A stretch of 64,000 nt of DNA, taken from positions 1-64,000 of the forward strand of contig JBMNQH010000010.1 of NCBI GenBank assembly GCA_050944035.1, in the 5' to 3' direction. The first letter of the stretch is position 1, and every line of letters begins with the position of its first letter. This document shows positions 50,854 through 58,927 of this stretch, piece by piece. Both the position numbers and the translations under genes were made by a program. This DNA comes from JBMNQH01 sp050944035. GTDB lineage: Bacteria > Bacillota > Clostridia > Oscillospirales > Oscillospiraceae. The notes below the pieces were generated by a model, which ran no database searches, was not told the DNA's origin, and saw only the letters and a list, made by a program, of their open reading frames with translations.

Positions 50854-52348
50854 ATCCGATAGCCCCCAACTTTCTCCGGATTTCCTCTTCCAATTCATGA
50901 GATCTTTCAAACATGCTGGAGAGTTCTCCGGTCAAACGGGTCATCTTTTCCTCAAACGGTTCACCATCATCTTCCTGTTCTTCAATACCAACATAGCGAC
51001 CAGGAGTTAATATGTAATCCTGAGCGATGATGTCCTGAAGAGTAGATACTGCACAGAAGCCCTTCTGATCCTCAAGTGTTCCGTTCTGGAATGCTTCAAA
51101 TGTATCTGCAAGCAGCTGAATATCTTCATCTGTAAAGTCCCTATGGATCTTGTCGACCATATGTCCCATCTTTCGAGCATCGATGAATACAGTCTTACCT
51201 TTCTGCTTTTTGTTGCGGCTGATAAACCACAGCGTAACAGGAATGGTAACACTATAGAAAAGGTTGGTCGGCAGAGCTACGATACCCTCTACCAGATCAT
51301 CTTCAATAATTCTCTTTCTAATTTCACCTTCACCACCGGACTGGGTAGAAAGCGCACCATTTGCAAGAACCAAGCCAATTTTTCCGTTCGGTGCTAAATG
51401 ATGAATCATGTGCTGAATCCATGCATAGTTGGCGTTACTTGCAGGAGGAAGACCGTATTTCCAACGAACATCCTCTGTCAGTTTCTCCTGTCCCCAAGGA
51501 TGATAGTTGAACGGCGGATTTGCCATAATAAAATCAGCACGAATGGTCGGGTGGAGATCGTTCGTAAAGGTATCTGCCTGATGAGATCCAAAGTCTGCAT
51601 CGATACCGCGAATTGCCATGTTCATCTTTGCCATCTTCCAGGTATCAGGGTTTGCCTCCTGACCATATACAGAAATGTTTCCACGATTGCTGGAGTGAGC
51701 TTTGATGAACTTTGCACTCTGAACAAACATACCGCCGGATCCGCATGCAGGGTCATATACACGGCAGTTAGAGAAAGGCTTCAGAATTGCAACAAGAGTT
51801 TTTACAACGCTGGAAGGGGTGTAGAATTCACCACCGCCTTTGCCTTCTTTTTCAGCAAACTGAGCGATGCAGTATTCATATACACGACCGAGAAGATCCT
51901 GGCTTTCTTCAGCATCTCCCATATCCATATTGGTAAAGATATCTACGACATCACCAAGCACCTGCTTATCCAGATCAGGGTTAGCGTAGTTATTCGGAAG
52001 AACTCCCTTCAAGGATTTGTTCTCAGCCTCAATTGCTCGCATGGCATTATCAATGACTTTTCCGATTTCCGGAGTATGTGCTGCAGCGGAAATCGTGCTC
52101 CAACGTGCCTCTTCCGGTACAAAGAAAATATTATCCATAGTGTATGCATCGCGATCGTCTTCAAATCCGTCGCCTTCTTCCACCAGCTCCTGATATCTAC
52201 GTTCAAAGGAAGTGGATACATAACGAAGGAAAATCAAACCGATGATAACCTTACGATATTCTGCTGCTGGAATGTGCCCCCAAAGTACACAGGCTGCATC
52301 CCAAATCTGTTTTTCAAAGCCAATATTTGCTTGCGTCTTTTCAGCCAT
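50843..52348 (-). CDS. hsdM: Type I DNA methyltransferase subunit HsdM
   Basis: N6-adenine methyltransferase of the restriction system. The N-terminal helical domain is KQIWDAACVLWGHIPAAEYRKVIIGLIFLRYVS. SAM-binding motif I is DPACGSGGMF (199-208), and the catalytic motif IV is NPPFNY (277-282), typical of gamma-class N6-adenine enzymes. At 501 residues the length is normal. It starts one base after the stop of the frameshifted XRE regulator, so it was probably the second gene of that operon. Confidence 0.95.
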   Translation of the reverse strand: MAEKTQANIGFEKQIWDAACVLWGHIPAAEYRKVIIGLIFLRYVSTSFERRYQELVEEGDGFEDDRDAYTMDNIFFVPEEARWSTISAAAHTPEIGKVIDNAMRAIEAENKSLKGVLPNNYANPDLDKQVLGDVVDIFTNMDMGDAEESQDLLGRVYEYCIAQFAEKEGKGGGEFYTPSSVVKTLVAILKPFSNCRVYDPACGSGGMFVQSAKFIKAHSSNRGNISVYGQEANPDTWKMAKMNMAIRGIDADFGSHQADTFTNDLHPTIRADFIMANPPFNYHPWGQEKLTEDVRWKYGLPPASNANYAWIQHMIHHLAPNGKIGLVLANGALSTQSGGEGEIRKRIIEDDLVEGIVALPTNLFYSVTIPVTLWFISRNKKQKGKTVFIDARKMGHMVDKIHRDFTDEDIQLLADTFEAFQNGTLEDQKGFCAVSTLQDIIAQDYILTPGRYVGIEEQEDDGEPFEEKMTRLTGELSSMFERSHELEEEIRRKLGAIGYEI

Positions 52349-52349
52349 C

Positions 52350-52564
52350 TTACTTATTCTCTCTTTCAGGTAATATCTCTATGATATCTTCTATTTTGCA
52401 GTTTAAAGTTGTACAGATTTTACAAGAATTCCCACATGTACGTCTTCATTTCGTCCAAGCTTTGCCATAGCGTTGGTACTAATCTTTGCCGCACGCACAA
52501 GATCTGTTTTCATCATGTCTCGTTCTTTCAAAATAACCCAAAGTTTATCGTAGCTGACTGCCAT
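52350..52564 (-). pseudogene. XRE-family regulator with a one-base frameshift
   Basis: A small Cro/C1-type helix-turn-helix protein, MAVSYDKLWVILKERDMMKTDL then VRAAKISTNAMAKLGRNEDVHVGILVK, from ATG 52564 with GGAGG upstream. A run of four A where five are expected (near 52417-52424) shifts the frame and ends it after SVQL. In the other frame the rest reads ICTTLNCKIEDIIEILPE and stops at 52350, one base before hsdM. This restores a normal YozG/XRE C-terminus, so either the gene is mutated or the homopolymer was misread. It probably regulated the restriction operon. Confidence 0.75.
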
Positions 52565-52955
52565 ATTCAGTCCTCCCATATTGTCTATCTAACAGTGATT
52601 AAGGTTGTCCTAAATTACTATGATTATATCATTTTCTACTGTGTCTTTCAACTTGCAATACTCAATTTCAAGTGTGGTCTGGACTCCTTTTTTAACACCT
52701 TTATACGCTTAGGCAAGGTTTTATATGTCTCGCTCATTTTAAGACGCTCTATGGGAGCATATGCTCCATTTTTGACATCGAAAACCTACATTTAATTTGA
52801 TCATACAGCCCCTCAATTTAGTCATTTCCACGCAGAATGACTAAATTTAAAACCGGCCAACCGATTCCTTTCAGAACCAGCCGGCCGGTATACAATATTT
52901 TACCGTTCTTTCTTTAATGCTAATATCATCCATCAGATTAGCACCAAAGTCATCA
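52565..52955. other. Intergenic region with two hairpins
   Basis: No gene is supported. An 11-bp inverted repeat ATTTAGTCATT / AATGACTAAAT (52816-52826 with 52836-52846) is followed by a longer hairpin (52852-52867 with 52874-52889 including G-U pairs; outer ACCGGCC/GGCCGGT) with a TTT tail on the minus strand. The second should terminate the excisionase transcript. The AT-rich part at 52570-52700 probably holds the promoter of the XRE-hsd operon, but I could not fix it. Confidence 0.6.
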
Positions 52956-53183
52956 TCAGATCACTGTCTGCTGATCCAGCCACTTGCCGAACAACTCCCG
53001 CTTGATCATGATCCTCCTGCCGCTGTACAGATACCATTTGGCGCCCTCGTGGTTATTGATGATCTCATACATCTTCTTTGCGCCAATGTGGAAGTAAGCA
53101 GCTGACTCGTCTACAGTAAGCAAATAGCGCTCATAAAATGGTAATGTCTTGTCTTTCTTTGCTTGATATGTTGGTCTAGCCAT
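52956..53183 (-). CDS. xis: Tn916-type excisionase
   Basis: A 75-residue DNA-binding protein. LPFYERYLLTVDESAAYFHIGAKKMYEIINNHEGAKWYLYSGRRIMIKRELFGKWLDQ matches the winged-helix excisionase of Tn916-family elements (ERYxLTIEEASKYFRIG, ...NGxRxxIKRxxFxxxID). ATG 53183 follows GAGGA. It lies 200 bases from the right attachment repeat, where such genes normally sit. The integrase that is usually its partner is missing. It is evidence that the island descends from an integrative conjugative or mobilisable element. Confidence 0.85.
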   Translation of the reverse strand: MARPTYQAKKDKTLPFYERYLLTVDESAAYFHIGAKKMYEIINNHEGAKWYLYSGRRIMIKRELFGKWLDQQTVI

Positions 53184-53545
53184 ATAACAGATTCCTCTTC
53201 TTTCTTCATTTGCCAGAAGTCGGCATTCTACCGCATTTCTCGGCATTCTTGATTTTATTGAGTTGTCTGTATATGCTGTGCCCTCATTGTTATTTTTTCA
53301 GGTGGCAGTTAGATGCAGATGTCACCATTTTTTCCAGAAGATTGACGCACTTTCCGGTTGTTTGGCTTTCGGACCCCATGTACCGTGGCAAATAAAAAGT
53401 ATACGAATCATTTATCGAACCAAACTCCTAAAAGCATGAGTATTTTTACGCATTTCACTGAAGCACAACAAAGATTTCTCTACTTGTATACTCGTTTCTC
53501 TTTATTGTATAAAGACAATGTTTCCGAAGTGCCGCAATTTTTTTA
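53184..53545. other. Right island end and stranded phosphatase 5' end
   Basis: Contains AGGTGGCAGTTAG (53300-53312, also at 36648-36660), the right attachment repeat (53383-53396) and the original phosphatase start. Minus-strand ATG 53411 with AGGAG upstream reads MIRILFICHG and then runs into island sequence, stopping after 26 residues. From 53412 to 53545 nothing else is recognised. Confidence 0.7.
53383..53396. repeat. Right attachment site (attR core)
   Basis: Second exact copy of CCGTGGCAAATAAA. Chromosomal sequence continues to the right with the original start codon of the phosphatase. Confidence 0.85.
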
Positions 53546-53998
53546 TCAAAGTAGCGTCTCTTCAGGCAACGGGTGTGCTTCAATGATCTTCCGAACCCGA
53601 TCCATCGTATACAGAGTGGTTTTCAAATCCTCGTCTGAGATACTGTTAACAATCTCATTGTAACAGTCCACAAGCTGCTGCCTCTGATTGCGCATCAGCT
53701 CAACCGCCCGGTTGGTGAGTGCAACATAGGTCCGCTCTTTCTTTTCGTCTGTTTTCCAGATCACATATCCTTTGTCTTTTAGACTTCTCACTGCCTTTGA
53801 GGCTTCTGTGACGGATATTTTCATACATGTCGCAAGATCGGATAGATATACAGCATTTTCCAGATTGGAACAAGATGCACAGTGTTGAATATTATATAGG
53901 AAAAAATAGTCGGTTCGCTCAATCAAAGCGAAGATCTTTTCGACGCTAATCTGTTTCAGGAAAAAATCTTCTCCTACGTTATTACGATGCTCCATCAT
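53546..53998 (-). CDS. MarR-family transcriptional regulator
   Basis: Winged-helix dimeric repressor of 150 residues. The DNA-binding part is YLSDLATCMKISVTEASKAVRSLKDKGYVIWKTDEKKERTYVALTNRAVELM (about 51-102), with wing residues DEKKERTYV. The N-terminal helix carries CASCSNLEN, two Cys close together that might sense redox. Start ATG 53998 is one base after the citrate synthase stop and shares its GAGGAG, so it is coupled to that gene. It probably controls citrate synthase or the operon itself. Confidence 0.85.
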   Translation of the reverse strand: MMEHRNNVGEDFFLKQISVEKIFALIERTDYFFLYNIQHCASCSNLENAVYLSDLATCMKISVTEASKAVRSLKDKGYVIWKTDEKKERTYVALTNRAVELMRNQRQQLVDCYNEIVNSISDEDLKTTLYTMDRVRKIIEAHPLPEETLL

Positions 53999-53999
53999 C

Positions 54000-55361
54000 T
54001 CAACGCTCCTCTCTCGGAATATAGGTCTTTCGCTCTGTCACCAGGCTTTTATACGCTGGGCGGATGATCTTATCTGCCGTTACCAGTTCTTCAATCCGGT
54101 GTGCGCTCCATCCCACAATTCTTGCCGTCGCAAAAAGGGGAGTATACAGCTCTTTGGGAATCTCAAGCATATCATAAACAAAGCCGCTGTAAAAGTCTAC
54201 GTTCGGACTGACACCTTTGAAAATCTTTCTGTCCTGCGCAATCAGCTTAGGAGCAATTTCTTCAATGCTGTTGTAAAGCGCCATGTCCGCCTCTCGATGT
54301 TTCGCGACCGCGAGCTGTTCAACAAACCCCTTGAAAATCCGCTCACGGGGATCGGAGAGGGAATAGACTGCATGTCCCATCCCGTAGATCAATCCTTTTT
54401 TGTCAAACGCTTCTTTCCGCAAGATCTTTCTGAGATACCAGGTAATCTGTTCCTCGTCCCGATAATCTGATATATGGTTCCGAATATCGTCCATCATATT
54501 CATTACCATCAGGTTGGCACCACCGTGTTTTTTTCCCTTCAGAGAGGACATTGCTGCCGCAATAGAAGAATAGGTATCCGCACCGGAAGAAGTTACCACT
54601 CTTGTTGTAAACGCAGAATTGTTTCCGCCGCCGTGCTCCATATGGAGCATCAATGCAACATCAAGTACTCGTGCTTCCAGTTCTGTATAACACATATTCG
54701 GACGGAGCATACGCAGGAAGTTCTCTGCAATAGACAAATTGCGATCTGGACGGTGAATGTACATGCTGTCATCGTTATCATAATGGTTATACGCATGATA
54801 TCCATAAACGGCCATCATCGGGAACGTGCTGATAAGCTGTATACATTGCCGGAGGACGTTTCCAATCTCCAAATCATCCTTTCGGCTGTCATAAGAAGCC
54901 AGTGTCAGGATACTTCGCGTCATGGAGTTCATAATATCCGGACTGGGTGCTTTCATAATCACATCCCGTGTAAATTTGGCCGGAAGTTCCATTGACGCAG
55001 CAAGGATTTGCTGAAATTCCTCCAATTGATCCGCATCCGGAAGAGCACCGAAGAGCAGGAGATAGGCTGCTTCCTCAAAAAGATACCGCTTGCCAATGCC
55101 GCCTTCAATCAGCGATTTCACGTCGTATCCGCGATACAGCAGTTCACCGTCACACGGAACCTGTGTCCCGTCCACGTTCCGAAAGGCCCGAACTTGAGAG
55201 ATATTGGTAAGTCCTGTCAAAACGCCCTTTCCGTTTTCATCGCGCAGACCCTTCTTCACATTGTATTCTGTATATAAGTCTCTGTGGATATAGTCATTTT
55301 CCTGGCAGAATTGTTTCTGCTTTTGTACATACTGCTCTATTCTTTCTGTCAATTGTTTCAC
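54000..55361 (-). CDS. Citrate synthase
   Basis: Condenses acetyl-CoA and oxaloacetate. Conserved blocks: RGYDVKSLIEGG (about 91-102), LHMEHGGGNNSAFTTRVVTSSGADTYSSIAAAMSSLKGKKHGGAN (catalytic His about 236 and 276), IYGMGHAVYSLSDPRERI (catalytic His) and PNVDFYSGFVYDMLEIP (catalytic Asp). At 453 residues it belongs to the longer type common in Clostridia. The start is GTG 55361, or possibly TTG 55352 which is better spaced from GGAG. It is placed next to two MarR genes and not to aconitase or isocitrate dehydrogenase. Use for glutamate synthesis is likely in an anaerobe. Confidence 0.93.
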   Translation of the reverse strand: MKQLTERIEQYVQKQKQFCQENDYIHRDLYTEYNVKKGLRDENGKGVLTGLTNISQVRAFRNVDGTQVPCDGELLYRGYDVKSLIEGGIGKRYLFEEAAYLLLFGALPDADQLEEFQQILAASMELPAKFTRDVIMKAPSPDIMNSMTRSILTLASYDSRKDDLEIGNVLRQCIQLISTFPMMAVYGYHAYNHYDNDDSMYIHRPDRNLSIAENFLRMLRPNMCYTELEARVLDVALMLHMEHGGGNNSAFTTRVVTSSGADTYSSIAAAMSSLKGKKHGGANLMVMNMMDDIRNHISDYRDEEQITWYLRKILRKEAFDKKGLIYGMGHAVYSLSDPRERIFKGFVEQLAVAKHREADMALYNSIEEIAPKLIAQDRKIFKGVSPNVDFYSGFVYDMLEIPKELYTPLFATARIVGWSAHRIEELVTADKIIRPAYKSLVTERKTYIPREER

Positions 55362-55459
55362 GCTCCATTCATAAAACAGTTACTACTGTAAAAATATAAA
55401 AATGTGCTTTCCACCCGATAGATAATTCTAAAGCATCTATCCCGAAAGCACATTTCTGA
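55362..55459. promoter_or_regulatory. Citrate synthase upstream region and MarR terminator
   Basis: ACAGTTACTACTGT (near 55376-55389) is a short inverted repeat just before the citrate synthase start and could be a MarR operator. The inverted repeat TGTGCTTTC...GATAGAT / ATCTATC...GAAAGCACA (55404-55453) has a TTTTTATATTTTT tail on the minus strand and terminates the upstream MarR gene. Confidence 0.6.
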
Positions 55460-55897
55460 TTATTCCTGCTCCAGTTCCCGGGTGATATTCAAAGATATCT
55501 TTTGCAGGACTGCGGTCATACACGAAATTTCATCTTCTGATATATTTTGAAACACGATCCGCTTACATTCGTCATAAACTCCACGTATCTCCTGAATCAC
55601 TGTTTCTGCTCTATTCAGCAACTCAATATGGATCACCCTGTGGTCATGCTTATCTGTATGCAGACAAATCAGCGCTCTGGCTTTCAAATTATCAATCGAT
55701 TTCGAGACGTGTGCTTTTGAAATATGCTTACAGTTCATAATGTCTGTTGCGGTATCGCCACAGTTTGCTTGATACAAAAGCATCAGGATTTCCATCTCCA
55801 CTGGGCGAAGGTCATATTTTTGATGGAGAAATTCGGATTTTTTCTCTATCAACTTCTTTAACTGCACACCAGACATCATCACTTCATTTGTTACCAT
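55460..55897 (-). CDS. Second MarR-family transcriptional regulator
   Basis: A 145-residue winged-helix regulator. EFLHQKYDLRPVEMEILMLLYQANCGDTATDIMNCKHISKAHVSKSIDNLKARALICLHTDKHDHRVIHIELLNRAETVIQEI spans the helix-turn-helix and wing (DKHDHRVIHIEL). ATG 55897 with GGAG upstream is preferred to the ORF start at 55909. It is transcribed toward citrate synthase but separated from it by a terminator. Ligand and targets are unknown. Confidence 0.82.
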   Translation of the reverse strand: MVTNEVMMSGVQLKKLIEKKSEFLHQKYDLRPVEMEILMLLYQANCGDTATDIMNCKHISKAHVSKSIDNLKARALICLHTDKHDHRVIHIELLNRAETVIQEIRGVYDECKRIVFQNISEDEISCMTAVLQKISLNITRELEQE

Positions 55898-56441
55898 GCT
55901 GATCTCCAACAGTCTGCCAATTGTTTACCAACGAACTAATTATAGAAAATTATACATTTATTTTTCCTGTCTGTCAATGAAAATCTTGTTGTATTTCCAG
56001 AAAATGGATTGTTTTACAAATAGAATGCTGATACATATAGTTGCTGGTATAGAACATTCTCCCGTCAGAGGAGAATTTGTGGGGACAAGAAAGCATCCTG
56101 TACAACATTTTCTCTGTTGTTGTGCTTATAGAAACAAGTATAGAATAAAAATGGTATAATTTTCCTGTTTTTCCTTTCTTAACATCTAAAAAATTGTAGA
56201 AATTGCAAAACAGCTTTGACAACCTTTCGTTGATATGGTAGCATGAAGAAAAAAGAGAAAACCCTTATTTTTTGGTAGATTTTATAAATAATTTCTTGAT
56301 CTCCTTGTCATCGGACAAGCAGAGGTTATTATAATAGAGAGAACTAGAACTATCCGCTGCCGGCTACTCACGATTCCGTCCAACATCTATCGTGCAATGT
56401 TTGAATGGAGTAGCTGCATATATTGAGGAGGATTATTAATT
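55898..56441 (+). promoter_or_regulatory. glmS promoters and structured leader
   Basis: Two plus-strand promoter candidates: TTGACA (56216-56221), 17 bases, TAGCAT (56239-56244), and TATAAT (56330-56335) with a poor -35 at 56305-56310. The leader contains GCTACTC (56363-56369) paired with GAGTAGC (56408-56414), and inside it two crossing complementarities: CACGAT (56369-56374) with ATCGTG (56389-56394), and CAACAT (56381-56386) with ATGTTTG (56397-56403). These could form a pseudoknot or alternative folds. The conserved glmS ribozyme core (AGCGCC, UGACGAGGAUGG) is not present. Confidence 0.6.
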
Positions 56442-58268
56442 ATGTGTGGTATTGTTGGATATACAGGAAATGAACAGGCTGCTCCCGTGTTGCTAGATGG
56501 TCTTTCCAAGCTGGAATACCGCGGGTATGATTCTGCCGGTGTTGCCATTAGTTCCGGCAATCATATCCAGGTTGCAAAAACGATTGGTCGTCTGGCAGTT
56601 TTGTGTGAAAAAACAAACGATGGTGCGGATTTACAGGGTACAGTCGGCATCGGTCATACCCGATGGGCAACCCACGGACGCCCATCTGATATCAATTCTC
56701 ATCCGCACGTAAGTGAGAATGGTCGGATTGCAATTGTACATAACGGAATTATCGAAAACTATCTGGAGCTGAAGGAAATGCTCATGCATCGTGGCCGCAC
56801 GTTTGTCTCGGAAACGGATACGGAAGTGGTCGCACAACTGATCGATTTCTATTATGACGGTGATATTCTGAAGGCCATTGCAGAGGCAACAGGGGAGTTG
56901 ACTGGCAGCTATGCCATTGGCGTTATGTGTACTGATAATCCGGACACCATTATTGCCGTCAAGAGTCACGCCCCGCTGATTGTTGCCTATGGTGAGGACA
57001 GCAATTATTTTGCATCTGATGTTGTCGCTGTTCTGAAGCACACCAACCGGGTCAGCTATCTGGATGATGAAGAAATTGCAGTTGTTTCCAAAGATTCTGT
57101 CCAATTCTACACCCGTTTCCTGGATAAGGTGGAAAAGGACATTGTTACCATTGACTGGGATATTTCCGCTGCTGACAAGGGTGGCTATGAGCACTATATG
57201 TTCAAGGAAATCATGGAGCAACCTGAAGCCATTCGCCGTACCATTACACCGTTTTTGGTTGATGGAAAGGCCGATCTTTCTCGTGTGATCGATCGTGAAA
57301 CCGCCCAAAAGTATAGCCGGATCTTTATCGTAGCTTGCGGATCTTCTTATCATGTCGGTGTGGTCGCAAAGTATAACACCGAGCAGCTCGCCAGAATTCC
57401 TGTCGAAGTAGTTCTGGCCTCCGAATTCCGTTACTGCAATCCTATTGTGGACGAGAGTACGCTGGTGATCGTCATCAGTCAATCCGGGGAAACGGCAGAT
57501 ACCTTAGAGGCACTGCGGGAAGCCAATGCACTTGGTGCTGACACACTGGCCATTGTTAATGTAGAAGGCAGTTCGATTGCACAGGCTGCAAAGCATGTTA
57601 TTTATACCAAAGCGGGACCGGAAATTGCGGTCGCAACTACCAAGGCATACAGCACGCAGTTGGCTGTTACTGTTCTGTTTTCGCTTTATATGGCAGAGTG
57701 CCGCGGAACCATTTCCGAAGAGGAATACAACGAAGTCATTCAGGAACTGGAACGTGTTCCGGAAAAAATCGAGGCCATTCTGGAGGACAAAGCACACATC
57801 CAGTACCTCGCTTATCAGTATTTTAACAACGAGGATCTGTTCTTCATTGGCCGCAATGTGGACTATGCGCTGTCTCTGGAGGGGTCTCTGAAGTTGAAGG
57901 AAATCTCTTATATTCACTCGGAGGCCTATGCTGCAGGTGAACTCAAACACGGCACCATCTCTCTCGTAGAGGAGGGAACACTCGTCATCGCCGTGGCGTC
58001 CTTCCGCCGGCTGGTGGAAAAGACCATCAGCAACGCCAAGGAGGTGCAGGCACGCGGCGCTCATGTTCTGGCATTGACAACCGAAAGCGTAAAAGCAGAC
58101 GTGGAAAAGGTGGCTGACAGTGTCATGACCATTCCGGACACCCATGAATTGTTGTTACCCTCTCTGGCTGTCGTGCCGCTCCAGCTGTTTGCATACTATA
58201 TCGCGCTTTACCGCGGTTGTGACATTGACAAACCCCGCAATCTTGCCAAGAGTGTCACTGTAGAATAA
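56442..58268 (+). CDS. glmS: Glutamine-fructose-6-phosphate aminotransferase
   Basis: Makes glucosamine 6-phosphate, the first step toward UDP-GlcNAc. The N-terminal glutaminase begins MCGIVGYTGN with Cys2 as nucleophile. GHTRWATHGRPSDINSHPH and NGIIENYLELKEML are its conserved blocks. Two SIS domains follow (about 285-420 and 455-600): VACGSSYHVGVVAKY, VISQSGETADTLEAL, and the end DKPRNLAKSVTVE, conserved in GlmS. At 608 residues it is standard. Strong GAGGAGGA precedes the ATG. glmM lies downstream after ruvCAB, so two steps of the pathway are close together. Confidence 0.97.
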   Translation: MCGIVGYTGNEQAAPVLLDGLSKLEYRGYDSAGVAISSGNHIQVAKTIGRLAVLCEKTNDGADLQGTVGIGHTRWATHGRPSDINSHPHVSENGRIAIVHNGIIENYLELKEMLMHRGRTFVSETDTEVVAQLIDFYYDGDILKAIAEATGELTGSYAIGVMCTDNPDTIIAVKSHAPLIVAYGEDSNYFASDVVAVLKHTNRVSYLDDEEIAVVSKDSVQFYTRFLDKVEKDIVTIDWDISAADKGGYEHYMFKEIMEQPEAIRRTITPFLVDGKADLSRVIDRETAQKYSRIFIVACGSSYHVGVVAKYNTEQLARIPVEVVLASEFRYCNPIVDESTLVIVISQSGETADTLEALREANALGADTLAIVNVEGSSIAQAAKHVIYTKAGPEIAVATTKAYSTQLAVTVLFSLYMAECRGTISEEEYNEVIQELERVPEKIEAILEDKAHIQYLAYQYFNNEDLFFIGRNVDYALSLEGSLKLKEISYIHSEAYAAGELKHGTISLVEEGTLVIAVASFRRLVEKTISNAKEVQARGAHVLALTTESVKADVEKVADSVMTIPDTHELLLPSLAVVPLQLFAYYIALYRGCDIDKPRNLAKSVTVE

Positions 58269-58285
58269 AAAGAAAAGATACATTG

Positions 58286-58330
58286 CCGCACCCCCGTTCT
58301 GCCAAACCGGCGGGATGGGGGTGTGGTTTT
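58286..58330 (+). terminator. Terminator of glmS
   Basis: CCGCACCCCC (58286-58295) pairs with GGGGGTGTGG (58317-58326), followed by TTTTG, 17 bases after the stop codon. Confidence 0.75.
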
Positions 58331-58411
58331 GCAAAAAGGAATTGGAATCGGTTGCGTTTTAAGATGTTTTTATGGTAAAATAATAAAATTAGATTACTTT
58401 GGAGGAATCCC

Positions 58412-58927
58412 ATGCGTATTTTAGGAATTGACCCCGGAATCGCCACTGTTGGTTTTGGCGTTGTTGACTCCGACCGGGGGAAGCAAAAGCTCGTCAGTTG
58501 TGGTGTGATTACAACACCGCCCGGTATTCCTCTGTCCTCTCGTCTGGATCGCATTGCGCTTGATCTGGATGAATTGATTGCCACGTTTCATCCGGACGAT
58601 GTCGCGGTGGAAGAGTTGTTTTTCAATACCAATACCACAACGGGAATTGCGGTTGCGCACGGACGCGGTGTCATTTTGCTCTCTCTATACCGGGCGGGAC
58701 TGTACATCTATGAATATACCCCACTTCAGGTAAAACAGGCCGTTGTCGGCTATGGACGGGCAGAAAAACGTCAGGTGATTGACATGGTCCGCAGAATTCT
58801 GAATATGCGAACTGCCCCCAAACCCGATGACGCTGCTGATGCACTTGCGATCGCACTTTGCCATGCCAGAAGCCATACATCCCGATTGAATATCGAAGGA
58901 GGATTTGACCGGTGTTCTACCACATAG
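58412..58927 (+). CDS. ruvC: Holliday junction resolvase RuvC
   Basis: Endonuclease that cuts Holliday junctions symmetrically. Acidic catalytic residues are seen as Asp7 in MRILGIDPGIATVGFGVV, Glu in VAVEELFFNTNTTTGIAV (about 66-70), and the two Asp in PKPDDAADALAIALCHA near 140. At 171 residues it is standard. GGAGG precedes the ATG. ruvA overlaps its last 16 bases. Confidence 0.96.
   Translation: MRILGIDPGIATVGFGVVDSDRGKQKLVSCGVITTPPGIPLSSRLDRIALDLDELIATFHPDDVAVEELFFNTNTTTGIAVAHGRGVILLSLYRAGLYIYEYTPLQVKQAVVGYGRAEKRQVIDMVRRILNMRTAPKPDDAADALAIALCHARSHTSRLNIEGGFDRCSTT

Larger units (their letters stand above)
36484..53396. mobile_element. 16.9-kb integrated island in the 5' end of the phosphatase gene
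   Basis: Bounded by 14-bp direct repeats. To the left the phosphatase continues as MIKILFICHGNICR. To the right of the other repeat the sequence ATG ATT CGT ATA CTT TTT ATT TGC CAC (minus strand, from 53411) gives MIRILFICH, so the original 5' end was split off and replaced by an island-borne start. Contents: MobC-like stub, giant helicase/nuclease, type I restriction-modification operon, frameshifted XRE regulator and excisionase. No integrase, relaxase or coupling protein remains, so it is probably immobile without help. All genes are on the minus strand. Confidence 0.82.

Noticed and set aside
51398..52384. 328-residue plus-strand ORF antisense to hsdM
   Set aside because: Shadow ORF; hsdM carries all catalytic motifs on the opposite strand.
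36484..53396. Phase-variable type I system through multiple hsdS genes
   Set aside because: Only one hsdS is present and there is no invertase or inverted hsdS repeat.
56250..56441. glmS ribozyme
   Set aside because: Searched by eye for the conserved core (AGCGCC, UGACGAGGAUGG and the GGGAGAC region); none found in the leader.
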